Shown piece by piece: positions 45,801-57,334 of a DNA stretch of 64,000 nt (positions are counted from its first letter, which is position 1; each line of letters starts with the position of its first letter). Where the stretch lies: assembly GCF_028858725.1 (NCBI RefSeq), contig NC_084790.1, positions 87,138,996 to 87,202,995 of the forward strand, given 5' to 3'. The position numbers and the translations under genes were made by a program. The notes beneath the pieces are model-generated. The model made no database searches. It was given only the letters and a program-made list of their open reading frames with translations, and was not told the origin of the DNA. The stretch comes from Colius striatus (taxonomy: Eukaryota > Chordata > Aves > Coliiformes > Coliidae).

Positions 45801-48800
45801 TTCTTTTACAAATACAACTTCATAAACAATGTTGAACCATATTCACTGTTTGGTGTGTCAACAACTGTATCAATTGACCCTCTGTACAGCCTGGATCTAG
45901 TGATTGTCAGTGAGCACCTAATAAACATAGCTGGCAAATCTTACTTCTAAGGTGTATAGTCTATCAAAAAAACCCCATAAAAAGCAAATACAGGTCCAGA
46001 TAGCCGATGAAGGTCATGAGAAATAGATGTGTGACAAAATGTTTTGCCCTCAGGCTAAAACATTCCTCTGTGTTGGCAGCACTTCGCAACGTGACTTGTG
46101 GTCAGTGCCATAAACACAAAGGGGTACGATGAAAGGTGGCTTGTTCCTTAAGTGTATAGCTAACAATAGCGATTTGGGATGGAAAAACCAATCTAGTCAG
46201 AGCTGTTCAGTACAGTTATCTGTCTACAGATAGTTAAGCTAAGTTGGGCGTTCTTGGTTCCAGGGGCTGGTAAGATGCGAGGCCTTTAGCAATGACTTGA
46301 AGTTATCTGATAAAGAGAGTTGTGGTAACCAAACCCTGTGGGAAATGCTCATTCCTTGTCTTTGCTTTAGGGTCAACAGAGTATCCTTTCCCAGGAGGAG
46401 CCTTCCAGTGGGCCCGCTACCGCAGGAACGCCACTGGGCTGAATGACACGGAAAAGATCTTCAGTGAGTCCCTCAACAAGGTTGGTGCCTTCAGTTGGGT
46501 GCTGCAGCTAATGGAACCCCAGGCACAGAGTTCCCATGGGATGGGCACTGCTTTGTCTTGTATAACAGGGATATAACCAACCTGGATGGTTTTCTGACCA
46601 TCTTTGTTCTGCTTTCCAGCACGAGAATACCCTCACCTTAGCAACTCTCAGGATATCCAGCAACGGCCTGGGGCAGCCTCATTTCCACTTCAATGCTAAT
46701 GAGATGGGTTATGTCATCAGCGGCTGTGGACAGGTAATGTGAGGGATATGTCAGTGGAGCTTTGGCTGTAAGGCAGTTACAGACCCAATAACTGGTTTGC
46801 AGCCCTACAATTAGCAATCCTACAATTAGCAGTTTTACAAAGCTTGCAGCATCCACGTTTTCCTTCTCCACACCACGATTTGATCTCAAGTGCATTTGTG
46901 GAAATATGTCTGGTCACAGTGGAGTTACACACAGAGCAGAATTTGCCCATCTTGTTAACTTGTTCACACACTCGTGGCAGGAAACACCACGCTCCTGACT
47001 GCTGCCAGTACAAAACAAAAAAGGCCAATACTTTTGATTTAGCACCTCAGAGGAAAAGACAAATAGAAGCAAATTCAGTGAGTATTAAGATTTAAGAGTG
47101 CAGGATTTCACTATTTGTTTTTCACAAGATGTAAGTTTGAAGTGCAGGGACAATTGTGATGGAGTTATTAGAACTGGCATTGGAATGAGAATTAGAGTTG
47201 GAATCAGTGAGGTTGGAAAAGCCCTTTAAGCTCCTGGAGTCCAACAGTTCCCCCAGCACTGTCACAGCCATCACTAACCCGTGTCCCTCAGCTACACAGC
47301 TTTGGGATTCCTCCAGGGATGGGGACTCCACCACTGTCCTGGACAGCCTGTGCCAGGGTTTGACAGCCCCTTGGGGAAGAAGCTCTTGCTCACCTACAAT
47401 CTAAACCTCTGCTCCTGGTGCAACCTGAGGCTGTTTCCTCTTGCCCTGCTGCTCGTTACTTGGGAGCAGAGGCTGATCAGCCCCAGTTTCACAGCCTCCT
47501 GTGAGGGAGGTTCAGAGAGTGCTCATGTCTCTCCTCAGCCTCCTCTTCTCCAGGCTGAACACCTCCATTCCCTCAGCTGCTCCCCATCAGACTTGGGCTC
47601 TAACATTCTAATGAGACTCCATAACGTAAGGACTTACTGTGTTCTTTCTCAAGAGCCAGCCTAAGACCCCTCTGCCTTGCTGGAGCCTCAGTGAACATGC
47701 TGGTGCTGCAGCAGCTGATCTCAGAGCAGAGCTGGGACCATCTTTGTGCATTTATGCAGTAACAGCACACTGGAAATTGTTGTTGAGTATCGCTGCTTTA
47801 CTTGCAATAGGTTGGAGTTATTCTCTCTGGAGCCACTGCCAGCTTCAACATTGGCATTGGAGACGTCATATTTTTCCCTGTTGGAACCCAGCATTACATC
47901 AAGAGTGTATGTGATGAAGACTTGCTTTTGATTCTGGCCTACAGTACAGGAAACCAGGTGAGAGCTCAGATGGGCAAGGGAAGTAACAAAATGTTCAGCG
48001 TTATGCCTTGGGACACACCTTCCAAGAGAAACGCTAAGAGCGTGTCGAGTTCAGTGCCAGTGCAAATTTTCTTCTGGTGTGGCTGTTTGGCATATAACAC
48101 CTATCAAATCTCTACACACAGAAATGGGAGGGGAGATGGGGAAACAGAGGTCTGTGGAAAGATGTGACAAAGCTCATATGTCTTGTCCTAACTCCTTTGG
48201 CCTCATCTGGAGTCCTGTGTCCAGTTGTGGGCTCCCCAGCTGCAGAGGAACAGGGAAGTGCTGCAGAGAGGCCAGTGCAGGGCCAGCAAGATGCTCAGGG
48301 CACTGGAGCATCTTCCTTGTGAGGAAAGGCTGCGGGACCTGGGGCTGTTCAGTCTGGAGGAGACTGAGGAGGGAGCTCATTAATATTGACAAATATCTCT
48401 CTGGTGGGTGTCAGGAGGTTGGGGCAGCACTTTTTTCTATAGTAGTCAGCAACAGGACAAGGGGTGATGGGATGAAGCTGGAACACAAACAGTTCCATTG
48501 AAACATCAGGACAAACTGTGTCAATGTTTGAGTGAGGGAGCCCTGGCCCAGGCTGCCCAGGGAGGGTGTGGAGGCTCCTTCCTTGGAGGGCTTCGAGACC
48601 CACCTGGACACGTTCCTGTGTGACCTGATCTAGGTGGGAGCTGCTTCTGCAGGGGGTTGGACTGGATGAGCTCTAAAAGTCCCTTCCAACCCCACCATTC
48701 TGTGAGTCTATGATGTGTGTGAGTAAGAGAGATGGACTTCAGATGTGTTTGTGCATGAGGTCCTGCTGGTGTTCAAGGCACTGCTGGTGTTCACAAGGTG

Positions 48801-49142
48801 CTCAGGCCGAGCACCCACCAAAGGGCAGCATCTTTGTCAACCCAGGAGCCAGAGCAAGGCTGTTTTATCTAGAATGACACATCTCCAGTGGCCTTGGTAG
48901 CCCAGTGTGAGACTCCTCATTGGTTATCTACTTGTGCACTGTAACACTCCATATTGTTATTACTGGATTAAATGGATGTCACAGCTGTGATGATTGTTTT
49001 TAACCCACCATCTCTTTCTCCACAGCTGGAAACCCTCCGCATGAACGAATACTTTCGGGGCACAGCAGATCACATCCTGGCTCAGCTTTTCCTGAAGGAA
49101 CAGGCTGAGTTCCAGAATTTCCCAACAGCTGCCAGAAATTAG
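39793..49142 (+). CDS. Membrane-anchored bicupin protein at the DYNAP locus
   Basis: Nine coding exons: 39793-39870, 41511-41735, 43286-43492, 44612-44845, 45208-45361, 46371-46480, 46620-46733, 47811-47957 and 49026-49142. They join in phase to 461 residues. Residues 1-36 are a basic cytoplasmic tail, about 37-61 a transmembrane helix, and 62-100 a Pro/Glu-rich stalk. Two cupin domains follow. Cupin 1 has HWHFNANEHGYLLQG (His157, His159, Glu164) and His204. Cupin 2 has HFHFNANEMGYVISG (His357, His359, Glu364) and His402. All eight metal ligands are present. Sequons at Asn189, Asn319 and Asn324 fit an extracellular ectodomain. The family resembles germins, spherulins and bacterial oxalate decarboxylases, but the reaction, if any, is unknown. 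By position this is the DYNAP locus. It may be annotated elsewhere as spherulin-like; I cannot check. Confidence 0.92.
41511..41735 (+). CDS. Bicupin exon 2: transmembrane helix and stalk
   Basis: Encodes ERKASWSLMK, then a hydrophobic run from KVFLVCLLACVITT through GVLVLSLVY, then a hydrophilic stalk with SPQPEEKSVDNK. It ends FQFLYHLGKSK. That last piece matches WQYFYNLKGS before the second cupin, so the duplicated unit begins in this exon. Positive charges before the helix favour an outside C-terminus. Both junctions are phase 0. Confidence 0.9.
42661..42968 (-). mobile_element. CR1 LINE 3' fragment
   Basis: Starts with three CATAGAAT-type tail units; in the bicupin intron before the exon at 43286, antisense to the gene. 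Confidence 0.92.
43286..44845 (+). CDS. Bicupin cupin domain 1 (two exons)
   Basis: Exons 43286-43492 and 44612-44845. Motif 1 is H-x-H-x4-E-x6-G exactly as in germins. Motif 2 reads GQVIFFPRNTVHWIKN, where Asn replaces the usual Gly after the Pro but the His ligand is kept. Beyond the barrel comes TTHEELQTLDVDDAFF and a helix. The Ser-Glu-Asn-Ser lid loop of oxalate decarboxylase is absent. Confidence 0.93.
43815..43885 (+). mobile_element. Short CR1 3' scrap
   Basis: About 70 bases matching CCTGGTCTAGGTGGACCTGC of the CR1 3' region, without the terminal tail units. Confidence 0.65.
46371..49142 (+). CDS. Bicupin cupin domain 2 (four exons)
   Basis: Exons 46371-46480, 46620-46733, 47811-47957 and 49026-49142. 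It starts PFPGGAFQWARYRRNATG. Motif 1 is complete and motif 2 reads GDVIFFPVGTQHYIKS, the canonical form with Pro-x-Gly and His. The terminal helix LETLRMNEYFRGTADHILAQ mirrors the end of domain 1. The stop TAG is 49140-49142. Confidence 0.93.
47190..47605 (-). mobile_element. CR1 LINE 3' fragment
   Basis: GGTTGGAAAAGCCCTTTAAG marks an older subfamily; ends about 200 bases before the bicupin exon at 47811. Confidence 0.82.
48198..48713 (+). mobile_element. CR1 LINE 3' fragment
   Basis: Ends CACCATTCTGTGAGTCTATG; in the last bicupin intron, sense to the gene. Confidence 0.92.
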
Positions 49143-49338
49143 TCAAGAGAAGCCTCCCTTAGCAGCTAATGGCTCTGGGAATCGTTTCACCGTCACCTTG
49201 TGGTACCTTTGTCACTATTTATCTAGAGATGTTCAGAAAAACTGAGCATTTGGGGATCGTTAATGATGAAAAGCTGTTTTCTTTTTTGTACTGTTACTGT
49301 GTTTTATTTATAGTGCCATGTAATTGGACTGATTGCAC

Positions 49339-49344
49339 ATTAAA
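49339..49344 (+). terminator. Probable bicupin-gene polyadenylation signal
   Basis: ATTAAA about 200 bases after the stop codon, followed by a GT/T-rich stretch suitable as a downstream element. Confidence 0.55.
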
Positions 49345-49680
49345 GTAATGCCTACCATTACAGTTGCCGTTTGCTCTGTCCCCCGTAACCTGCTCTCGCA
49401 CCGCTGACGTTCACTGTGACCTTCTGTCGGGAAGACACTGCTCCTACCTACAGCACCTGCACACAGACACAACGTGGCCACACGTGTCTGTGCCCAAAGC
49501 AGATATTGCATTGTAAGCCCTGCATTAGAGGGTGATGATGTCGTCATACACTCCGGTCATATTTGCTCTCCCCTCTGGACCCTGAGGAGTTCAGAACCCT
49601 AACTCCTTTTCCTGACATTAACACCAAAGAGACACCTGATTGTGGAGGAAGCATTGGAGGCTTCACTCTCAGCAGTAGAT

Positions 49681-50050
49681 GAATCACAGAATCATTTTGG
49701 TTTGAATAGAACTCCTAGCTCCTGCAGCCCCAGCCCTGCCCTCACCCTGCCCAGCCCACCCCTGACCCACAGCCCTCAGCACCTCAGCTCCACGGCTTTG
49801 GGATCCCTCCAGGGCTGGGCACTGCCCCAGCTCCCTGGGCAGCCTGGCACAGGGGCTGACACCCCTCTCAGGGAAACAGTTCTGCCTCAGCTCCAGCCTC
49901 AACCTCCCCTGGGGCAACTCCAGCCCCTTTCCTCTTGTCCTGTCATTCATTACTGGAGAGAAGAGACCAACCCCCAGCTCACTGCAGCCTCGTGTCAGGC
50001 GGCTGCAGAGAGTGCTGCTATCTCCTCTCAGCCCCCTCTTTTCCAGGCTA
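49681..50050 (-). mobile_element. CR1 LINE fragment
   Basis: Reversed tail ATCACAGAATCATTTTGG, GC-rich subfamily, 340 bases after the bicupin polyadenylation signal. Confidence 0.85.
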
Positions 50051-50412
50051 AGTAATAGCTCATTTCATTGATCCAGTTAGCTCTGTTGACTACTTCATTA
50101 AGACTCCCAAGAGGTGGGGTGCAGGTATCAACCCTTCTGTAGGTGTGTTTCCAGGAAATCTCATTGTTTGTCAGTCTGTTCCTAATTTGAGCATAAAGCT
50201 CTTAGTCCTCCTGCTTTACTCTGTTGCTGCTCTGCTGTGAGTGGAGCATTCTGGAGCACCTCTTATCAGGAAGACAGGGTGAGCTGCATTGCTGCTGTTT
50301 ATCACATCCTAATGACATGATCCTTGCCTTGTGTGTCCAGATCATTCAGGTTAACAGTCTCTGAAATGCATTTTCCACAGCTAATTACCACTGCAGCCCT
50401 GCCCTTGTGCTT

Positions 50413-51110
50413 CATAGAATCACAGAATGGTGGGGGTTGGAAGGGATCTTTAGAGATCATCCAGTCCAACCCCCCTGCAGAAGCAGCTCCCTCTTAGATC
50501 AGGTCACACAGAAACGTATCAAGGTGAATTCTGAAGCCCTCCAAGGAAGGAGCCTCCACACCCTCCCTGGGCAACCTGGGCCAGGGCTCCCTCACTCAAA
50601 CACTGACACAGTTTGTCCTTATATTTAAAAGAACTGTTTGTGTTCCAGCTTCATCCCATCACCGCTTGTTCTGTCACTGGACACTACAAAAAATAAAGTG
50701 CTGCCCCAACCTCCTGACACCCACCACTGACATATTTGTCAATATTAATGAGATCCCCCCTCAGCCTCCTCTTCTCCAGACTGAACAGCCCCAGGTCCCG
50801 CAGCCTTTCCTCACAAGGAAGATGCTCCAGTGCCCTGAGCATCTTGCTGGCCCTGCACTGGCCTCTCTGCAGCACTTCCCTGTCCCTCTGCAGCTGGGGA
50901 GCCCACAACTGGACACAGGACTCCAGATGAGGCCTCAGCAGATGTGGCAGAGCAGAGGGGGAGCAGAACCTCCCTGGCCCTGCTGCCCACACTCTGCTGG
51001 ATGCCCCCAGGCTGCCATTGGCTTCTTGCCCACGAGGGCACGTTGCTGCTCATGGGCAGTTTATCATCAGCCAGCACTGCCAGGTCTGTCTCTGCAGAGC
51101 TGCTCTCCTT
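50413..51110 (-). mobile_element. CR1 LINE 3' fragment
   Basis: About 700 bases, same subfamily as 4535 but reversed; begins CATAGAATCACAGAATGG. Confidence 0.92.
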
Positions 51111-51857
51111 TGTGAATGCTTCATTTCTATTTGGTTTTTACTAAATAGCTTGATCTTTTAGACTGCTTTTCTACATTTAATTTTCATCTTGATGTTTATC
51201 TTCGTCTTAGCTCAGCAAGGAGCTCTTCACTATAAGTGTGCATTCAGGTTCAGAGCACTCCAGCATCCACTTTACAGATGTTCTGTGCTTAATCCTGCTT
51301 TAACATTTACCAAGCCAAATAACCTGGTTGTCTCACCACAGCCTGTTTAAGTGCTGGTCAGCCTTTGGGCTTCCATCAAAGCTGTCTTTATTTGACCACA
51401 GTGGGATTTCACGCTGTACTGAGTCATCATTCTTGTCCCACCTCCTGGATTCAGAATCCAAGCAAACGGTCAGAGCACAAGCACCAGGTTTCTGGTTCAT
51501 CTTCAGTTGCTCAAACCACTGAACTCTTGTTAGTGCTGAGCCCAGAAGCTTGCCTAAAGACATGATAGAGATCAAAATGCCCTCTGAATCAGCCATACTA
51601 TTAGGGCCTGGAATTGCTGCTTGTACCATATTTGAAATATAAGAGTAAGGCGTGTTCTTGTGTGCTAAGAGCTACTGATATATATTACCAGGCCATAGGT
51701 AGCACTGTCTGACAGAACATATGGTTGTTCCTCTGTGTTGTGCAGTGCTGGACCACTGTCAGCCCAGGAACTCTTGGTATTAGTCAAGGTCATTAATATG
51801 CTTTGGCCCATAAGAGCAATATATTCAGTGAGTGAGGGAATATACTCTCCCCTTCTC

Positions 51858-52420
51858 ACAAAATCATTTTGGTTGGAAAAGCCACTGAAGCTCACCAAAT
51901 CCAAGCTTTCCCCTCCCTCTGCCCAGCCCAGCACTGACCCCTCAGCACCTCAGCCCCACGGCTTTGGGATCCCTCCAGGGCTGGGCACTGCCCCAGCTCC
52001 CTGGGCAGCCTGGCACAGGGGTGACACCCCTCTCAGGGAAACAGTTCTGCCTCAGCTCCAATCTCAGCCTCCCCTGGGGAAACTGGAGCCTGTTTCCTCT
52101 TGTCTTATCAATTGTTACTTGGGAGCAGAGACCAATCTCTCATCTCATTACAGTCTCCTGTGAAGGAGTTGCAGAGACTGCTCATGTCTCTTCTCAGTCT
52201 CCTCCAGGCTGAGCATCCCCAGGGCCCTCAGGCTCTCCCCAGCTCTCGTGTCCATCTCTGGACGTGCTCCAGCACCTCTGTGGCTCTCTGTGAGTGAAGG
52301 ACCCAACACTGGACACAGTGTTCAGCAGTTTTGTTGGTATTCTGACCATTTTGCCTTCTCTTTAATTAGTACATTAACTAGGTGTCCACCCTCCCCAGTA
52401 CTGCAGGTCCAAATGAGGCC
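51858..52420 (-). mobile_element. CR1 LINE fragment
   Basis: Starts CACAAAATCATTTTGGTTGG; same subfamily as the 49681 copy. Confidence 0.85.
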
Positions 52421-54300
52421 TAAAAAGATATAAGACTTGACTCTAAATTCTCCTTGGTCTTTTCCAAGCTCTTTTCATACTTACAGACAATTGGACAGAT
52501 TTTGTTCAAACAGGTTTTTCTTCTTGGAGTTCTTGAATTGATGTGGGAAAGATGGTCTTGAAATGCCTCCAGCCATCTGTGCTGGGCTTTATCCAAAGAG
52601 ATGAGGACCAAACTTCTCAGCTCTGAGGAGCTAAAGGATGGAGGGTTGTAGGGACTGCAGAAGTTCACAAGATCTGATGCAGGGAGCTTCTCGCAGCCAG
52701 TTCTGCTTCCTTACCTCACCTTTGTGTAAGGGATTTGCTTGAAGTCAACAGGAAGAACTACAAGCAAACTGAGATAATTTGCTCCCTGGCAGATGTTGTG
52801 ATGCATCCCCCAATGTGACAGGGGTTCCTGGTGTGTCTGGGGGCATTTTCTGAGCCAGTACCCAGCCCCCATGGGGATGGGGCTCACAAGTTTCCTTGGG
52901 CAGCTTGAGCCCTGAAGGGAAAATCACTTTTGATCACCCAATTTGCCCTCAAAGGGAAAACACCTTTTCCTGCCTCATCTCCATGCCAAAGCATCTCCCA
53001 GTGGTGGCCACTGGGTTTTATAGCAGGAGATAAAATAGGATTTCTATAACTGGCTGCTATAAGTCAAAGGTTTCCCAAGGCCATAAAACACTCCATGGTG
53101 TTATTACCTGGGAGGGTTTATCCTTCTCCAGGCCTGGCCCCATGGGTTACCTTTAACAAGTGTACATTTTACAGCCCAGCAAAGCTTCACTCCTGGTGGA
53201 GTTTGACAAGTTGTCTCCTACAGGAACCTGTGTTTACAAACTGGATGGCAGTGAGAGATTAGCTTGAGGAATCTTCCTGAACTCTTAAGCTCTTTGACTC
53301 CATTGGTTGTACGTGGCTCTGTCCCAGGGCTCTGTACCCCTGCAGCGTGCTCCTTCCCAGCTTGGTGAGGCTGGTGGGTTGGATCTGCTGGGGTTAGCAG
53401 AGCTCTGAGTCCAGAGATGTGACTTCTGCAGCCAGAGATGCTCATGGAGGGGCACCTCAACACAGGAGCTGGGGGCTGCTCCCACCAGGGCTTGAAGAAC
53501 CTCCCAAAATCCCCACCTTGTCTCTCTTGGCAGGAGCAAATGACAGGAGTGTGATGTGGTGGAGGCAAAATGTAGTAACCCATTGAAATGTGGCTTAAAA
53601 AAACCCACTCAAAGCAACAAAAAAACAAGTAATAGAAAAAGCCCCCAGACCTAAATAATCTTGCTATCAGTATGCCAACCTGCACTGTTCTTCTGTGCCT
53701 GCATCGTGTTCCATGAACGTGTGCACACATAAACATCTCTCCTGTTGAGCTCTCATCAGCTAAAAAGCCATGTAGAGCTCAGTAAGATCTCAAGAGGTCT
53801 CTGTACAGGATGATTTAATAACAAACCTGCTCTGTCCATGTCAGCCTCACAGGTTAGAAACATTGTGAGACCTTTATCTTTCTCTACCAATGCCAGCACA
53901 GCCAAACAGAAGATCCATCCCATGCCCTGACCCCAGACAATGACCCCCACAGTGCTGAGTCATCCCACAAGCTGAAGGGTCTTTTGAAGACAAGCCAAGG
54001 TTTGTTGTGACAGCTGCTTAGCTGGAAATAGCTCACCTTGGTTTATAGAGCCATATTGCTAATTACAAGGGTGGCATCCCTTTGTAGTCAGGGTTACTCA
54101 CTCCTCCAGTCAGGGACCTCCCAGCAACCTCAAAGGCACCTGCCAGGTGTGGGTTTATGGGCTGCTGTTAGCCTGTGCAAACAGGACAGGATCAAGGTGA
54201 GCCCAGCCAGCAGCCCCTCCAGATGTCTCCCCCAGCTTCACACAGGAGGTGGGTTTGCATGGGTGGATCAGTGCTGGTGACTCTTGGGGTAGGAACACCT
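52421..54300. other. Intergenic unique sequence
   Basis: No exon, RNA gene or clear repeat seen. The longest open frame here (172 codons, minus strand) has no recognisable features. Confidence 0.5.
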
Positions 54301-54339
54301 GAGGGATGAGGGACCTCCTCTCTTTGCAGGGTACCAAAA

Positions 54340-55320
54340 TGCACCCAGAGATGAAAATAAAGAACTGTCCACTAAATTACCAGCCTCAAAGGGGTCAGAG
54401 GTGCTCCTCAGTCAAGAGGGAATGTAACAAAAGGACCCAGTGGAACTACAGGGCTGTGAGCCTGACCTCAGGGCTGGGGAAGGTTATGGAGAAGATCACC
54501 CCCTGAGTGCCACAGTGAAGCACACACAGGACAACCAAAGGTTTCAGGCCCAGCCAGTGTGGCTTTATGAAGGGCAGGTCCTGCTTGACCGATATGTTCT
54601 CCTTCTATGACAAGGTGACCTGCTTAGTGGATGAGGGAAAGGCTGTGGACGTGGTCTTCCAGGACTTTACTGAGGCCACAGCCTCCCATAGCATCCTCCT
54701 GGAGAAACTGGCTGCCCATGGCTTGGATGGACCTGTTTTGGCTGGAAAATTGGCTGGATGGCCAGGCCCAGAAAGTCATAGTGAATGGAGTTAAATCCAT
54801 TTGTTGCTGGTCACCAGTGGTGTTCCCCAGGGCTCGGTGCTGGGCACAGCTCTCTAACATCTTTATCTGGATGAAGGGATGGAGTTCACCTTCATGCACT
54901 TTCCTGATGACATCAGGCTGGGTGGGTGTGTAGATCTGCTTGAGGGCAGGAGGGTTCTGCAGAGGGCCCTGGCCAGGCTGGAGCCATGGGCTGAGTGCAA
55001 TGGGATGAGGTCCAACAAGGGCAAGTGCTGGGTCCTGCCCTTGGGCCACCCCAAGCCCAGGCAGCTCCAGGCTGGGGCAGAGGGGCTGGAAACTGCTGCA
55101 GGGAAAGGGCCTGGGGGGGTTGGTGCCAGGGGCTGAACAGGAGGCAGCAGCGTGCCCAGTGGGGCAAGAAGGCCAAGGGCAGCCTGGTCACCTTGCAGTG
55201 CCTGCCCATGATTGATGACAGTCTCCTTGGCCACAAGCAGTGGAGCAGGCAGCAGTGCACGGGCCAGGGCAGCAGTGGTGAGTTGAAGAGGAGAGAGCTG
55301 GTGGAGGTTTAAATGGAGAT
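54340..55320 (+). mobile_element. CR1 reverse-transcriptase fragment
   Basis: Encodes decayed reverse-transcriptase text including [11 protein letters not shown] and a broken version of the [13 protein letters not shown] motif, then downstream GC-rich CR1 sequence. Frameshifts and stops make it inactive. Confidence 0.85.
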
Positions 55321-55714
55321 ACAAGGCTGGACTTCTACACACAATGTTTGCTGCTGCCCTGCTACTGCCTCTACTGTCCCCTGCCCAAAGCCTTGCACAC
55401 ATGGGTAACCCCCAAGGGGGTTTGAACCCAGTTCAGTTGCACTGCAACTTCTTCTCCTGCCATGGCTTATGATAGAGTCTCTGAGTGCCTTATAAATGCA
55501 CCAGTGCTTGTCCCTACAGGTTTGCACTTCATTTCTTTACTCATTTTGCACTGCTGCTGGCAGTGAGCAGATGATTAGTACACTGATTTAACCAGCCATG
55601 ACATGGGGAAAAAGAAAGGCTGTCCCCCCATAAAGCAGCTGTGTTGGGAAGTCACCCTGAGGGAGAGATCCCACAGTGATGGTGATCCCTCTGAAAAGCT
55701 TGTTTCCTTCTCAT

Positions 55715-55905
55715 TCAATCATAAAACCATTTTGGTTAGAAGAGCTCTTTAAGCTCAACAAGTTCAAGCCCTCCCCTCACCTTGCCAAGCGCCACTCATG
55801 GCCCTCAGCACCTCAGCTCCATGGCTTTGCAGCATCTCCAGGGATGAGGACTCCCCCACCGCCCTGGGCAGCCTGTTTCAATACTTAACAACTCTCTTGG
55901 TAGAA
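55715..55905 (-). mobile_element. Short CR1 3' fragment
   Basis: Diverged tail ATCATAAAACCATTTTGG; old subfamily. Confidence 0.75.
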
Positions 55906-56231
55906 ACAGATCTTCCTTAATTGACTCTAATTACAAATAATAAAGGAAACAATGAAATCTCTGTTGTCACAGGGCGGCATCAGGGAAGTCAGGAAGGTCA
56001 TTTACTGCCTCGTTCATTTGTCACAAAGCTTGGACTCCAGCTTTCACACAGTGCTGCTCCTGCATTTTGGGAACACAATGATGTGTGCACATCAGTGGCA
56101 GAAGCCATGGTGGGAGAAATACCAAGTAACCTGTAACAATGCATTCTAGATGTAATAAAAGCTGAAGGAAAGGGGGCTTTTCTGCTTCGTGTCTCTGTGC
56201 TGACTAGGAGGTGCCATGATGGGATGGAAGA

Positions 56232-56415
56232 GGCACAGAATCTCTCAATGGTGGGGGCTGGAAGGGCCCTGCAGAGCTCACCCAGCCCAACCACCTGCTA
56301 AAGCAGGTTCCCCTCACTCAGGGGGCACAGGAATGTGTCCAGGTGGGTTTGGAAACCTGAAAAGGAGCCTCCACACCCTCCCTGGGCAGCCTGGACCAGG
56401 GCTTCAACAGCTGGA
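56232..56415 (-). mobile_element. Short CR1 3' fragment
   Basis: GGTGGGGGCTGGAAGGGCCC; same subfamily as the copy at 29980. Confidence 0.85.
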
Positions 56416-57334
56416 AAAAACTCACAATGGAGCTGGAAAAATTGCAGCATGTCCTTATTGGAAAGAATTTCCCCATCAACTACAGGGGAAGCCCTGCCTG
56501 CCCTGCTCCTCTGCAGGGCAGAGCTGTGCATGTCACAGCTGGATGCAGCTCTGGGCCATGGGAGACTTTGGGAGCAGCAGTAATGGGGTGGTAATCCTGA
56601 CAGGAGAAGGTAGTTTAGGATAAAAAAGGAGACATTTGAACTGAGAATGCATTTTTCCCCTTTGGGAATGCCACATCTCTGTCTCAAGGGCACACAGCTC
56701 CACTGTCCCCATTTCATTTTCACTCAGGGCAGAGGCTGTGCTGCTGTCCCAGAGACCCCCAGAAGCACTTCACAGTCAGGGATTTGACTGAAGAGATTCT
56801 GATGCCAGGGAAGGGCAGACACTCGTTTGCAAATCAAGTAAGCTGCCAGACAGGGGTGTAAGTACTTCCCTGGAGCCCTCTGCACAGGTCTTGCCTCTGG
56901 AGCAGGAAGCATCTGTCCCTCTCCTCTGGTACCAGATACAACTTAGTCACCTGTAAGATGCATTCTAACTGAATGCATTTTCACTCCAGAGAGGTGTGTA
57001 TCAGCAGCATGTGCATTTTGAAGCAGGGATTTGAACATCCCCAGCCCACCCCATCAGTGTTACTGGAGTCACTTGTTGCTGTCACAGGCTGATCAGATTA
57101 TTTGACACGTAACAAGAGCACTGAGGTTGTGTTTTAAAAGTAACTCTGAGCTGATGCAGTTCCATGCTGAAGTAGTCATGATGCTGGTAGGCTCAGGAAG
57201 AGTCAGATCATGAAAATGGGTGAATCAGACCTCCCTGGGGCTGGAGAGCCAGTTCTCATTAAATTCAGTGGGAATATTCTCAGTGGAAACCAGATCAGGT
57301 CAGGGAAAGGAGTGCTGGTGAACACAGCATTTTT

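Noticed and set aside
53218-53736. 172-codon minus-strand open frame
   Set aside because: No recognisable domain, skewed composition and no splice context; consistent with chance.
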